From assembly GCA_051252415.1 (NCBI GenBank), contig JBPOGA010000004.1:1-64000 (forward strand): 64,000 nt of DNA, given 5' to 3'. Shown in pieces: positions 10,120-19,157 of this stretch (positions within the stretch are counted from its first letter, which is position 1; every line of letters begins with the position of its first letter). The notes beneath the pieces were generated by a model. That model was not told the origin of the DNA, made no database searches, and saw only the letters and a program-made list of their open reading frames with translations. This stretch comes from JBPOFY01 sp051252415. Lineage in GTDB: Bacteria; Verrucomicrobiota; Verrucomicrobiia; Opitutales; Coraliomargaritaceae. A program made the translations under genes and the position numbers.

Positions 10120-12024
10120 TTACGCTTCAGCGGTCAGTGCTTCCCATTGCTCGTAAGCTTCGAGGGTCTCAGACTCTAATTGTTCGAGTCGCTTGGCGTC
10201 TTCGGTTAGGTTGCTTTTTGGATCTTGGTAATACTCGGAGCTGGCCATCTTTTTGCTGAGTTTGGCGTGCTCGGCTTCGAGTTTTTCAATTGTCTTAGGT
10301 AAGGTCTTGAGGGCTTCGCGTTCTTTGTTTGTGAGCTTACGCTTTTCTGGTTTCTTAGGGGAAGGCGAGGGGGTTGGCTTGTTGCTGGAGGCGGGCGCGT
10401 CAAGTCGCGCCCCTACGGCTTTTTTGGCTTCTTCTTGTTTGAGCCATTCATCACAACCACCGATGTATTCGTTGATTACTCCGTCACCCTCGAGAGCGAT
10501 CGTGCTGGTGACGACATTGTCGAGGAAGCTACGGTCGTGGCTAACAAGAAGGAGTGTGCCTGGATATTCGAGCAGGCGTTCTTCGAGGAGCTCGACGGTT
10601 TCGATGTCGAGGTCATTGGTTGGCTCGTCGAGCACGAGGACATTGGCTGGTTGTAGGAAGAGTCGGGCGAGTAATAAACGAGCGCGCTCTCCGCCAGAAA
10701 GCTTAGTGATCGGTGCTCGGGCGGTCGCAGGTGTGAAGAGGAAATCTTGGAGGTAAGTCAGGATGTGGCGTGGTTTACCGTTGATGGTGACCATCTCACT
10801 ATTTGGATTTACGTTTTCGGCGACGCTGAGTTTGTCGTCAAGCTGTGCGCGGTGTTGATCGAAGTAGGCGACCTCAAGCTTGGTGCCGTGTTCGACAGTG
10901 CCTTGGAGTGGCTCCAGTTTCTTGAGCAATAGATTGAGCAGAGTGGTCTTGCCGGAGCCATTAAGTCCGACGATACCGATTTTATCACCACGCCAGATCC
11001 TACTGGAGAAACCTTCGATGAGTGGTTTGCCGTCCCAGCCGTAGCTGATGTTGTCGACAGTGATGACCTTGCGGCCAGAGAGTTGGCTCTCATTGACGGA
11101 AAGGCTGGTCTTGCCTTGGATATTACGACGCTCGGCGCGTTCTTCGCGGAGTTTAAACAGTGCGCGGACACGGCCTTCGTTACGTGTGCGGCGGGCTTGG
11201 ATACCTTTACGAATCCAGACTTCTTCTTCGGCTAGCTTCTTATCAAAGACAGCTTGTTGTTTGGCTTCTCCAGCGAGGAAGTCAGCTTTACGAGTGAGAT
11301 AGGTTTCGTAGTCGCAGTTCCAAGAAGTGATTTGCCCGCGGTCGAGATCGATAATGCGGTTGGCGACACGGCGGATGAATGCACGGTCGTGTGAAACAAA
11401 GAGCAGGGCGACGTTGGTCTTGCGGAGAAATTCTTCCAGCCAGCGGATGCCGGGGATGTCCAAGTGATTGGTCGGCTCGTCGAGTAAAAGAATGTGTGGC
11501 TCGGCGATCAACGCACGAGCTAGGAGGGCGCGGCGTTTGTTTCCACCGGAAAGTGAGGAGAATATTTGATCGCCGTCGAGCTCGACGCGGTCGAGAATGT
11601 TTTCGACTTTATGCTCAATTGCCCAGCCGTCGGTTTGGTCTAGTTCATGTTGAAGCTCATCGACTTTATCGGCGATTGCTTCATCGTCGGGATGCTCGCT
11701 GAGTTCGTGGAGCATGTGGTGGTATTCGGCTACGGTTTTCGCAGCTTTACCCAGACCTTCGGCGACGACTTCGAATACAGTGCCTTCCAGCGCGGCAGGC
11801 ACTTCTTGATCAAGCTTACCGATACGAATATTCGGGATGGCTTCTACTTCGCCTTTATCGGGCTTAATTTGGCCGCTGATAATGCGTAGGAGGGTGGACT
11901 TGCCTTCGCCATTACGCCCAATGAGGCAGATGCGCTCACGCTTCTCGATGGTGAGACCTGCGTCGTCGAGCAGCTTGGGTCCACCAAAGGACACGGTAAG
12001 ATTTCTATAAGAGAGCAATGACAT
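10120..12024 (-). CDS. uup: ABC-F family ATPase (Uup/EttA type)
   Basis: ABC-F proteins are soluble twin-ATPase factors that act on the ribosome or, for Uup, affect DNA repair intermediates. The first cassette has Walker A GRNGEGKST, signature LSGGNKRRALLARAL and Walker B LLLDEPTNHLD; the second has GLNGSGKTT, LSGGERARLLLARL and LVLDEPTNDLD. The linker between them is rich in arginine. A C-terminal coiled coil (KEREALKTLPKTIEKLEAEH onward) is the Uup hallmark. I start at ATG 12024 (634 aa, MSLLSYRNLTVSF), since the 13 residues before it are not family-like. An oddity is a GTAG-foot hairpin embedded in frame at 10391-10416, encoding part of the low-complexity linker between the second cassette and the coiled coil. 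Confidence 0.92.
   Translation of the reverse strand: MSLLSYRNLTVSFGGPKLLDDAGLTIEKRERICLIGRNGEGKSTLLRIISGQIKPDKGEVEAIPNIRIGKLDQEVPAALEGTVFEVVAEGLGKAAKTVAEYHHMLHELSEHPDDEAIADKVDELQHELDQTDGWAIEHKVENILDRVELDGDQIFSSLSGGNKRRALLARALIAEPHILLLDEPTNHLDIPGIRWLEEFLRKTNVALLFVSHDRAFIRRVANRIIDLDRGQITSWNCDYETYLTRKADFLAGEAKQQAVFDKKLAEEEVWIRKGIQARRTRNEGRVRALFKLREERAERRNIQGKTSLSVNESQLSGRKVITVDNISYGWDGKPLIEGFSSRIWRGDKIGIVGLNGSGKTTLLNLLLKKLEPLQGTVEHGTKLEVAYFDQHRAQLDDKLSVAENVNPNSEMVTINGKPRHILTYLQDFLFTPATARAPITKLSGGERARLLLARLFLQPANVLVLDEPTNDLDIETVELLEERLLEYPGTLLLVSHDRSFLDNVVTSTIALEGDGVINEYIGGCDEWLKQEEAKKAVGARLDAPASSNKPTPSPSPKKPEKRKLTNKEREALKTLPKTIEKLEAEHAKLSKKMASSEYYQDPKSNLTEDAKRLEQLESETLEAYEQWEALTAEA
10391..10416 (-). 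repeat. GTAG-foot hairpin embedded in the ABC-F coding sequence
   Basis: On the minus strand the sequence reads GTAGGGGCGCGACTTGACGC and continues so that GGGCGCG pairs perfectly with CGCGCCC around a 6-nt loop. GTA is an in-frame codon, and the insert encodes VGARLDAPA in the flexible linker. Similar GTAGGG-foot hairpins are intergenic at 21352, 21413 and 25668. Confidence 0.7.
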
Positions 12025-12192
12025 GGCGCTACGCTTGAACGTTGAACGTCCAACGATCAACATCGAACTTAGAAATTATAATCTGAATCTTGAACTTAAT
12101 CATGATTTGTTAAGCCACTCACACACTTTGGAGTAAAGACTCAGTGAAAGACTCGTGGATTAAACAGACAGGAATGTCTGTTTCACGCTCAA

Positions 12193-13242
12193 TTATTCTG
12201 CACTGAAGCGGAAGAGTGTGGTCGACTGATAGGTGTCGCCAGCTTTGAGAATCGCCTTGCCCATGTCTGGGTGATTGATCGAGTTCGCGTAGTCTTGAGT
12301 TTCTAAGCAGAAACCGTGAGTGGGTGCATAGATGGCACCGCCTTTACCGACTTCAGGGGCGTCTGCGGATAGGCTCAGGCCTGCGTAGAATTGCACCCCC
12401 GGCTCTGTTGTGAACACTTCCAACTTGCGACCAGATTGCGTGTCGATGGCGATGGCTGCGAGCTTTGGCTCTGCAGTGCGGCCTTCTGGGAGGAAGTAGT
12501 GAATATCTGCATTACCCGCATCAAGCACTTCGAGGTCATTAAGCACTTGGGGTTGGCGAAAATCGTTGTAGCCCGCGACGACGGCATCGCGGCGGCCTAG
12601 TAGTGTGGCGTTTTGGTCGACCGTGGCGACGGAGTCGCTGAGGATCTGCATGCTGTGTTGAAGCACATCACCGCTGTCGTGACCACCTAGATTGATGTAG
12701 GCATGGTTGGTTAGGTTGAGCGGTGTGGTCTTATCACTACTCGCGTGATAAGTGATCTCGAGGCTGTTATCGTCGAGAAGTGCGTAGGTGACGGTTACAT
12801 CTACGTTACCAGGAAATCCGTTACTACCATCAGGGTCAGTGGTATTGAGGCGAAGTTTTTGCACGCCGTTCGCTTCGATGATGTTGGCCTGCCAAAGGAT
12901 TTTATCGAAGCCTTTGAGTCCACCGTGGAGACAGTTGCCATTGTTGTTGGCTACGAGGCGGTAGCGCTCGCCGTCGATTTCGAAGCGAGCTTCTGCAATA
13001 CGACCTGCGACACGACCTGTGATACAAGCGAAATGAGGGTGCCCATCAAGGTATGCGTCGAGGCTGTCTTTACCCAGCATGACGTCGGCAAACTTACCGT
13101 TCTTATCGGGGGCATTTAGCGATACGATAATGCCACCATAGTTGGTGATGGTCGCGCTGAGTCCGTCCTTATTTTTTAAGGTAAAGAGGCTGACTTTTTC
13201 GCCAGTTGCTAATGTGCCAAATGCTTCGGTATCGATGCTCAT
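12193..13242 (-). CDS. galM: Aldose 1-epimerase (galactose mutarotase)
   Basis: GalM interconverts the alpha and beta anomers of galactose and glucose so that they can enter the Leloir pathway. The opening VSLFTLKNKDGLSATITNYG and GGIIVSLNAPDKNGK, the ITGRVAGRIAEARFEIDG stretch, NNGNCLHGGLKGFDK, the catalytic histidine in NLTNHAYINLGGH and the catalytic glutamate in GFCLETQDYANSINHPD are all present, so the enzyme should be active. There is no signal peptide, so it acts in the cytoplasm. It makes sense beside the galactosidases encoded further right, but is not linked to them in an operon. It lies 24 bp downstream of the universal stress gene on the same strand. Confidence 0.95.
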   Translation of the reverse strand: MSIDTEAFGTLATGEKVSLFTLKNKDGLSATITNYGGIIVSLNAPDKNGKFADVMLGKDSLDAYLDGHPHFACITGRVAGRIAEARFEIDGERYRLVANNNGNCLHGGLKGFDKILWQANIIEANGVQKLRLNTTDPDGSNGFPGNVDVTVTYALLDDNSLEITYHASSDKTTPLNLTNHAYINLGGHDSGDVLQHSMQILSDSVATVDQNATLLGRRDAVVAGYNDFRQPQVLNDLEVLDAGNADIHYFLPEGRTAEPKLAAIAIDTQSGRKLEVFTTEPGVQFYAGLSLSADAPEVGKGGAIYAPTHGFCLETQDYANSINHPDMGKAILKAGDTYQSTTLFRFSAE

Positions 13243-13266
13243 ATCTGTCGCCAGATAAACGATAAG

Positions 13267-14118
13267 CTATCGGAAGAGCAATACGGGAATCTTCACTTCG
13301 CGAATCATCGCAGACGTGGTGCTACCTACAATCATATGGCGAATGTGTGAATGCCCATAGGCACCCATGACAAGGAGATCGATATGGTCGTGGGAAACGA
13401 CTTCGCCGATAACCTTTTCAGGTTCGCCATCACGGTGTTCAATCGTGACTTCGTAACCCGCGTCTTTGAGTGTCTGCTCGGCTTCTGCAAGTTGAGCTTC
13501 AATTTTAGCGTTTCCTGATCCTACATGTAGCAGGTAGCAGTGCATGCCTTTGAGTAGTGGATTGGCTGCAGCGTATTCGACTGCTTTTTTAGCGCTTTGG
13601 CCGCCATCGAAGGCGAGTACGAAATTCTTCAGTGGAGCAAACGCACGCGAGGCGACTAGCACTGGATGTGCGCAGCTACGAATCACGCGTTCGAGATTAC
13701 TGCCAAGGTGGCCTTTCTCGAAATTCGCATTGTTGCCGCGTTTACCGATAACAATTAGATCGGCGTCGTGTTCGTAGTTTTGAATTTCGTCACTAAGTTT
13801 GCCGTGCTTTTGATCGGCAAGGATTTCGCTAATGCCTTCGGCTTCGAGAGCGGCTTGGGCATCTTCTAGAATTGCTTGGCCACGTTTTTGCGCGATTTTG
13901 GCACGGCTAGCTTCGAGTTCAACGAGTTCGTTGAGAAGTGCGGTGCGAGCGCCTACGCCCATGCTGCCACTGTAGTTTGCCTTTACAGGGTTTTCATGGT
14001 GTGGGTTGAGCATGTGTAACACGTGGATGGATGCATCCATTTGCTTGGCAGCCCAAGCGGCGTGTTGATAGATGCTGTTCGAATAGAGCGAACCGTCAGT
14101 GCAGGCTAAAATGTTCAT
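13267..14118 (-). CDS. Tandem universal stress protein (two UspA domains)
   Basis: The protein joins two UspA folds, residues 1 to about 145 and about 148 to 283. Each ends with the ATP-binding pattern G-2x-G-9x-G-S/T: GKRGNNANFEKGHLGSN in the first and GAYGHSHIRHMIVGST in the second, so both halves could bind ATP. Such tandem proteins take part in stress survival in the cytoplasm and often sit next to transporters. Here it lies 24 bp downstream of a SulP permease gene on the same strand, and galM follows, suggesting a three-gene transcription unit. Confidence 0.93.
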   Translation of the reverse strand: MNILACTDGSLYSNSIYQHAAWAAKQMDASIHVLHMLNPHHENPVKANYSGSMGVGARTALLNELVELEASRAKIAQKRGQAILEDAQAALEAEGISEILADQKHGKLSDEIQNYEHDADLIVIGKRGNNANFEKGHLGSNLERVIRSCAHPVLVASRAFAPLKNFVLAFDGGQSAKKAVEYAAANPLLKGMHCYLLHVGSGNAKIEAQLAEAEQTLKDAGYEVTIEHRDGEPEKVIGEVVSHDHIDLLVMGAYGHSHIRHMIVGSTTSAMIREVKIPVLLFR

Positions 14119-14142
14119 GAGGTAATTAAATATAGGAATTCT

Positions 14143-15630
14143 TTAGTGAGTGTCGACTTCATCCATTGCACCGGGTTTGTCGTATTTGGCGACTTCGAGA
14201 ACGAGTGTCTTACTCGCTTCGTTCATGCCGACGATTTCTACTTCAGTGCCTTCACGGCGGAACTTCAAGACTACACGGTCCAATGCATTGATTGATGAGA
14301 GATCCCAGAAGTGAGCAGCAGAAACATCAATGGTGACTTTTTCAAGCACTTCGCGGAAATCAAATGCATCACCGAACGAATTCGATGAAACGAAGAAGAG
14401 CTGACCCCGCACGAAGTAGGTGCGCGCTTTTTTGGTGACTTCGAGCTCGGTGTCGATCTTGAGCTGACCAGATACCTTGTAGGCGAAGAAAACCGCACTG
14501 AGTAGCACACCCGCGCCCACACCGTAAGCTAAGTTGTGAGTGAAGACAGTGGTGAGGACTGTTGCGAGCATCACGATGCTTGAAGTGCGGTGGTGAATGC
14601 GAAGGTTTTTGATCGAAGACCAGCTAAATGTGCCGATCGAAACCATAATCATCACGGCGACGAGCGCGGCCATGGGGATCTGACTCACTAGGCCACCCAT
14701 GACAACGATCAGAATGAGCAAGATAACACCTGCAGAAAAGGTCGAGAGGCGACCACGGCCACCAGATTGAACATTGATCACAGATTGCCCGATCATTGCA
14801 CAACCAGCCATGCCACCGAAGAAACCAGATACGATATTGGCGATACCTTGACCGGTGCACTCTAGGTTTTTATTACTAGATGTGTCCGTAAAGTCGTCGA
14901 CAATCGTTGCTGTCATTAAGGATTCGAGTAGGCCAACAATCGCGAGTGAGATCGCATATGGAAAGATGATAGCTAATGTCGCGAAGTTCAGAGGGACCTG
15001 TGGCAGTAAGAACATTGGCAGTGTAGAAGGTAGCTCGCCCATGTCACCAACTGTGTTCAGTGTGCTATCAAGACCCATAGACATCGATATACCTGTCAGC
15101 ACGACGATACAGACGAGTGGGGAGGGCACGGCTGTTGTAATGAGCGGTAGGCCGTAGATGATACCAAGGCCCGCAGCGACCATACCATACATGAGTAATC
15201 CTTGATCATGGAACTGTGGTAGTTGCGCCATGAAGATGATAATCGCGAGTGCGTTGACGAAGCCTGTCACCACGGATCGCGAAACAAAGCGCATTAGATT
15301 GCCTAACTTGAAGGCACCTGCGCCTATTTGCAGGATACCAGTCAAGATCGTTGCTGGTAATAAATACTCTAGACCGTGATCACGCACGAGGGACACTAAA
15401 AGCACTGCCATCGCGCCTGTGGCTGCCGAGATCATTCCTGAACGGCCGCCGACAAATGCAATCACTACTGCGATACAGAAGGAGGCATACAGCCCGACCT
15501 TTGGATCGACGCCTGCAATAATTGAGAAGGCGATGGCTTCGGGGATGAGGGCTAGAGCGACAACTGTGCCAGCGATGACATCGCGACGTGGGTTGGAAAA
15601 CCACTCTTGGAAGTATTTTGAGCTATTCAT
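14143..15630 (-). CDS. SulP family inorganic anion transporter with STAS domain
   Basis: SulP permeases move sulfate, bicarbonate or related anions across the inner membrane. The family-defining first segment (DVIAGTVVALALIPEAIAFS) starts near residue 15, followed by ten or more hydrophobic helices with GGRSGMISAATGAMAVLL and FGGMAGCAMIGQSVINVQSG. The C-terminal STAS domain (about 400-495) includes VTIDVSAAHFWDLSSINALD. At 495 aa it is of ordinary length. It leads a unit with the universal stress protein and galM. Sulfate released by the sulfatases further right is one possible substrate, but bicarbonate is equally plausible. Confidence 0.93.
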   Translation of the reverse strand: MNSSKYFQEWFSNPRRDVIAGTVVALALIPEAIAFSIIAGVDPKVGLYASFCIAVVIAFVGGRSGMISAATGAMAVLLVSLVRDHGLEYLLPATILTGILQIGAGAFKLGNLMRFVSRSVVTGFVNALAIIIFMAQLPQFHDQGLLMYGMVAAGLGIIYGLPLITTAVPSPLVCIVVLTGISMSMGLDSTLNTVGDMGELPSTLPMFLLPQVPLNFATLAIIFPYAISLAIVGLLESLMTATIVDDFTDTSSNKNLECTGQGIANIVSGFFGGMAGCAMIGQSVINVQSGGRGRLSTFSAGVILLILIVVMGGLVSQIPMAALVAVMIMVSIGTFSWSSIKNLRIHHRTSSIVMLATVLTTVFTHNLAYGVGAGVLLSAVFFAYKVSGQLKIDTELEVTKKARTYFVRGQLFFVSSNSFGDAFDFREVLEKVTIDVSAAHFWDLSSINALDRVVLKFRREGTEVEIVGMNEASKTLVLEVAKYDKPGAMDEVDTH

Positions 15631-15683
15631 TGGTAGGAAAGTGCCACATCAGTGCCACATTGAGCGTTTTAGGTCAATATTTT

Positions 15684-15724
15684 GAAAAACAAGAAAGCCC
15701 TAAGTTATTTAAACTTAGGGCTTT
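15684..15724 (-). terminator. Intrinsic terminator after tRNA-Arg
   Basis: A perfect 13-bp stem, AAAGCCCTAAGTT with AACTTAGGGCTTT around a 5-nt loop, is followed on the minus strand by a T-rich run (CTTGTTTTTC). It begins 8 nt past the tRNA-Arg 3' end and lies before the SulP gene, so it separates the two units. Confidence 0.85.
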
Positions 15725-15731
15725 GAAAGAA

Positions 15732-15805
<74 letters not shown>

Positions 15806-15892
15806 TTTTGGGAAATGCGGGATAAAGACAAAGTGAGTAGATGAGATCAAGCAGAACTTTTAGTTTTTTTCAGAAACTTGATCAATCCCTCA

Positions 15893-17539
15893 TTATTCTT
15901 CGTCTGCTACCTCCTCAGAGCCTTCTGGAGAGCCGAGTGCAACGAGTTCGTTGACTGCGCTACTAGAGCTAACTTGAGCGGAAATATATGTGAGGAATTG
16001 CTTAGCCTGTGCGAGATCTTCACTGTCATTTGCGATCTCAGGAACCTCTTTGCTCTCCAAGTAGATGAGTGTGCCGACTTGATTCGCAACGAGCATTGGA
16101 GAGACGCTGCCAGGAGTCATACCTTGTGCTTTCTGTAGAACTGTGCGGTTTAGCCCACGTGGTGCTTCGGCTACTTTGAAGGCGTCATAGGTTGTGGTTT
16201 TTAAACCAAGCGATTCAGCAGCTTCGCTAAATGGAGTTCCATCAGCTAGCAGTGTGTCGATGGCAGCTTTGAGGTCTTCGCCTTTCGCGTTGAAGAGCTC
16301 GCGTTTCTTTTCAGCTAAATAATTGACGCTGACTTCGGCTTGGATTGCTTCGAATGCTGGAACTTCAGGAGCAATACGACCTTGGTAGATCAATACAGCA
16401 TAACCGTTGTCGACTGGATACGCATCGGAATAGTAGCGGTTGCCACCGAGAGTGAATGCAGATTTGAGCATGTCGGCAGACAGCGCACGTTGCGAAGCAC
16501 CTTCTTGAGTATAAGGTTCGATTTCAATCAAGCTCAGGCCTGAGTTGTTGAGCAATGTATTAAAGGCAGCGGATTCAAGCTCGATATTATTTTGGTAGAG
16601 GCCGTATGCGAAGGCTTGTGCTGCTTCATTCGCTGCGTGTGCCGCATTAGCCGCGCGGAGGCTTTTTTCGACTGCATGGCGAACATTCTCAAAAGTGACT
16701 GCAGGTGCTTCTTCACCCTCTGCTACGGGCGGTTGAGTGGCATTGTATGCGTCAACAAATGTCGCACGGTCAGCGATGAAATGTGCACGTAGCTCTGCGT
16801 CGGTTGGAATGGTGACTGTTTCTAAATGTTTTGCTGAAGGGAAGAATACATAGCTCGCCTTGATACGTTCTGGGATTTCGTAGCGCGCAGTGTTGGCTTC
16901 GTAGTAAGCTTTCAGAGTTGCTTCATCGCCTTCAACTTCTGGAGTGAAGTCGCTATATGCGATCGTAGCAGTTTCTAATTTGAGTGTCGTCTGACTGCTT
17001 TGTGTTTGTGCCTTCGCTTCTGAAGGAAGCGAGAATCCTGGGCCAGACATGACTGTATTGAGTTGGTCGATACGGTAATCTTCTTCAAGCACGAGTCCTA
17101 CTAGGCCAGATTGCATACGTGGGTTGGAATCAACAGTGTCTACAAATGTAGTGTAAGCATCGGCACTAAATTGACCATCTGCATCAGCAAAGGCACGTTT
17201 AGTCTTAATGTATTCTGCTAAGGCTGCTTGTGAGGGAGCGGGCACGCCAATCTCATCTGCAAGGTGCAATAAAGCAACGCGACCCTTTACTTGCTGTCCG
17301 CTGGCTTGTTGGCCGTTGAGATATGCGCTGAGTTGCACTTTCTCTATGATAACGTCGCGCTCGCGAGGTGCGTTGAGGTCAACCCCGTAGAAGACGTCCT
17401 CTACGTATGCGCTTCGATCAGTGGTGCAACCAGGTGTGTTTCCAATAGTGAAAACGAAGGCGACGATGATCAACGCGAGCAATGAAAGGAATATCCAGCG
17501 ACCGTGGCGGATGAGGTGATTTTGAATCCAAGAAATCAT
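15893..17539 (-). CDS. SurA_N/PpiD-like periplasmic folding factor, membrane anchored
   Basis: One membrane anchor (residues 15-34, WIFLSLLALIIVAFVFTIGN) follows a short positive N-terminus (SWIQNHLIRHGR), exactly the PpiD layout; the remaining 510 residues should lie in the periplasm. The segment from about 45 to 200 matches the SurA/PpiD N-terminal chaperone domain in style (VQLSAYLNGQQ, ALAEYIKTKRAFADADGQFS). I see no clear parvulin signature, so it may be a chaperone without isomerase activity. The tail is acidic (SPEGSEEVADEE). It is a single-gene unit read toward tRNA-Arg. The role in outer-membrane or exported protein folding is inferred from the family. Confidence 0.78.
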   Translation of the reverse strand: MISWIQNHLIRHGRWIFLSLLALIIVAFVFTIGNTPGCTTDRSAYVEDVFYGVDLNAPRERDVIIEKVQLSAYLNGQQASGQQVKGRVALLHLADEIGVPAPSQAALAEYIKTKRAFADADGQFSADAYTTFVDTVDSNPRMQSGLVGLVLEEDYRIDQLNTVMSGPGFSLPSEAKAQTQSSQTTLKLETATIAYSDFTPEVEGDEATLKAYYEANTARYEIPERIKASYVFFPSAKHLETVTIPTDAELRAHFIADRATFVDAYNATQPPVAEGEEAPAVTFENVRHAVEKSLRAANAAHAANEAAQAFAYGLYQNNIELESAAFNTLLNNSGLSLIEIEPYTQEGASQRALSADMLKSAFTLGGNRYYSDAYPVDNGYAVLIYQGRIAPEVPAFEAIQAEVSVNYLAEKKRELFNAKGEDLKAAIDTLLADGTPFSEAAESLGLKTTTYDAFKVAEAPRGLNRTVLQKAQGMTPGSVSPMLVANQVGTLIYLESKEVPEIANDSEDLAQAKQFLTYISAQVSSSSAVNELVALGSPEGSEEVADEE

Positions 17540-17651
17540 GTGTAGGTAAGGAGGAAAGCGGTGCAGGTTAGGTGTGCCGTTTCCGCTGTCAACCCCTTGG
17601 TTGCAGTGATTTAATAGGATTTTTCAATCCGTTTCGCTTCAGGCTGGTGAT

Positions 17652-19127
17652 CTATAGCAGATCGCTGATTTTTTGGCCTGCTTCGGGGCAGTTTCTCAAG
17701 GTCACGATATCGTCTAGATATTGGCGGATCGCAGGAGAGGAATCTGCCACAAGTTCAGCGCCCTCATTATTGCCGAAGCACTCGAAATCTTGTTTGAATT
17801 GTCCGAGAGTGAGCGATTCCAAGGGCTTGCCTGGTAGATAAGCGTGATCACGTTCTTCACTACTGTTATGGCTCTCGACTTGGCTGAGGTAGCCGATGCC
17901 ACAGAGGCGCTCAATACTGGTGTTCAGAATGTGGCTGGGCACGCGTAGTCGTTTGTGTAGCTCGCTGGAATGAACGGGTGGGCCACCTTGTTGAAAACGC
18001 TTCGCGATGAGTAAAAGGACGGCTAGAGAGACGGTTTCACGGGATCGTTCACTGGTCTTTTGCCAGGCATTTTCATTGGTCAAGTAGTCCGCATTTTGGA
18101 ATGCGTAGGTGACTTGCCCTCCCAGTAGAATCAGCAACCAGAAAACATACAGACCGAGCATCAGAATGACAATAATACCCACTGAACCGTAGAGGCTATT
18201 ATTACTCACCACTTGCTGCACATAGAGGAAGGACAGCATTTTGTAGACTTGCAGCATGGTGACTATGAGTATGGCTCCGACGATAGCCGGTTTCCAATCC
18301 ACCTTAGTGTTTGGCATAAAACGAAGGAATGCAGCTATTAGGAGCACAATCATCAGAAACGCGATGACTGGGGCGAAAAATTTGATCAACGATGTGAGCT
18401 CCTGTCCGAAGGGCAGGGCTTCTGTGAAATTGAGCACCACAGTCAGCACCTGTAGCGAGATGACGGCAGTCCCGATCACTGCGCCAAGACTTAGGAAGGT
18501 CCAATAAGTGACGACGCGTTCGCCGAAGTTACGCCCTTTGGCTACACCCCAAAGCGTATTAAAAGAAGTTTCAATCGACGTGAGCAAGCGTAAGCAGATA
18601 AATAGCAGCACGATTGTGCCGATCACACCCATGGTTCCAGATTTTGCGACCGAGCTGAAATTGGTGATCAGTTCGAGGAGTTCGGGGGACAGTTCGGTTT
18701 GTTGTTCTGCAGTTCCATCTTCATTGACAGTCACGGCCAATTGAGGTGCCGCGTAAATGATGACTTCTGTAATTTTCTGCACAACTACACTGTCTTGTGG
18801 ATCAGCGCCAGTATCAGAGATGTCCTTATCTAGTAAGAAACCCGAGATCATGATACCGAAAGCGATCATGGGTCCAATGCCGATCGAGGAGTAAAACGTA
18901 AGGGCTGCCGACTGCATGGGCAACTGGTTGCGCTTCAACCCTTGGAAAGTGAGGGTCAGTATACGTAGTAGCAGGTAGACGCGTGCTCGCACGGTGCGAC
19001 GGCCGAGATGCTCAAGCTCCCATATTTCTTTATCTAGGAGCGCGCGTGCGCGTGTGCTATAGGCGCGTGCCTGATTGATCAGATGCGCTGCTTTACCTGA
19101 AGAGGGTGTGTGCTCCTGTGTGTCCAA
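17652..19127 (-). CDS. YihY/BrkB family membrane protein
   Basis: This is a polytopic inner-membrane protein of the YihY (formerly RNase BN) / BrkB family, whose molecular role is unsettled. The N-terminal 60 residues are soluble and arginine-rich, then six hydrophobic segments follow, with the family-typical LPMQSAALTFYSSIGIGPMI, SIETSFNTLWGVAKGRNF and GSVGIIVILMLGLYVFWLLILLGGQV. The last 120 residues form a soluble winged-helix-like region (SSELHKRLRVPSHILNTSIERL), as in longer family members. It is 30 bp downstream of the GYF-like membrane protein on the same strand. Confidence 0.88.
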   Translation of the reverse strand: MDTQEHTPSSGKAAHLINQARAYSTRARALLDKEIWELEHLGRRTVRARVYLLLRILTLTFQGLKRNQLPMQSAALTFYSSIGIGPMIAFGIMISGFLLDKDISDTGADPQDSVVVQKITEVIIYAAPQLAVTVNEDGTAEQQTELSPELLELITNFSSVAKSGTMGVIGTIVLLFICLRLLTSIETSFNTLWGVAKGRNFGERVVTYWTFLSLGAVIGTAVISLQVLTVVLNFTEALPFGQELTSLIKFFAPVIAFLMIVLLIAAFLRFMPNTKVDWKPAIVGAILIVTMLQVYKMLSFLYVQQVVSNNSLYGSVGIIVILMLGLYVFWLLILLGGQVTYAFQNADYLTNENAWQKTSERSRETVSLAVLLLIAKRFQQGGPPVHSSELHKRLRVPSHILNTSIERLCGIGYLSQVESHNSSEERDHAYLPGKPLESLTLGQFKQDFECFGNNEGAELVADSSPAIRQYLDDIVTLRNCPEAGQKISDLL

Positions 19128-19157
19128 AATAGGAAATCGCCATAAGTGGGATTCGTT

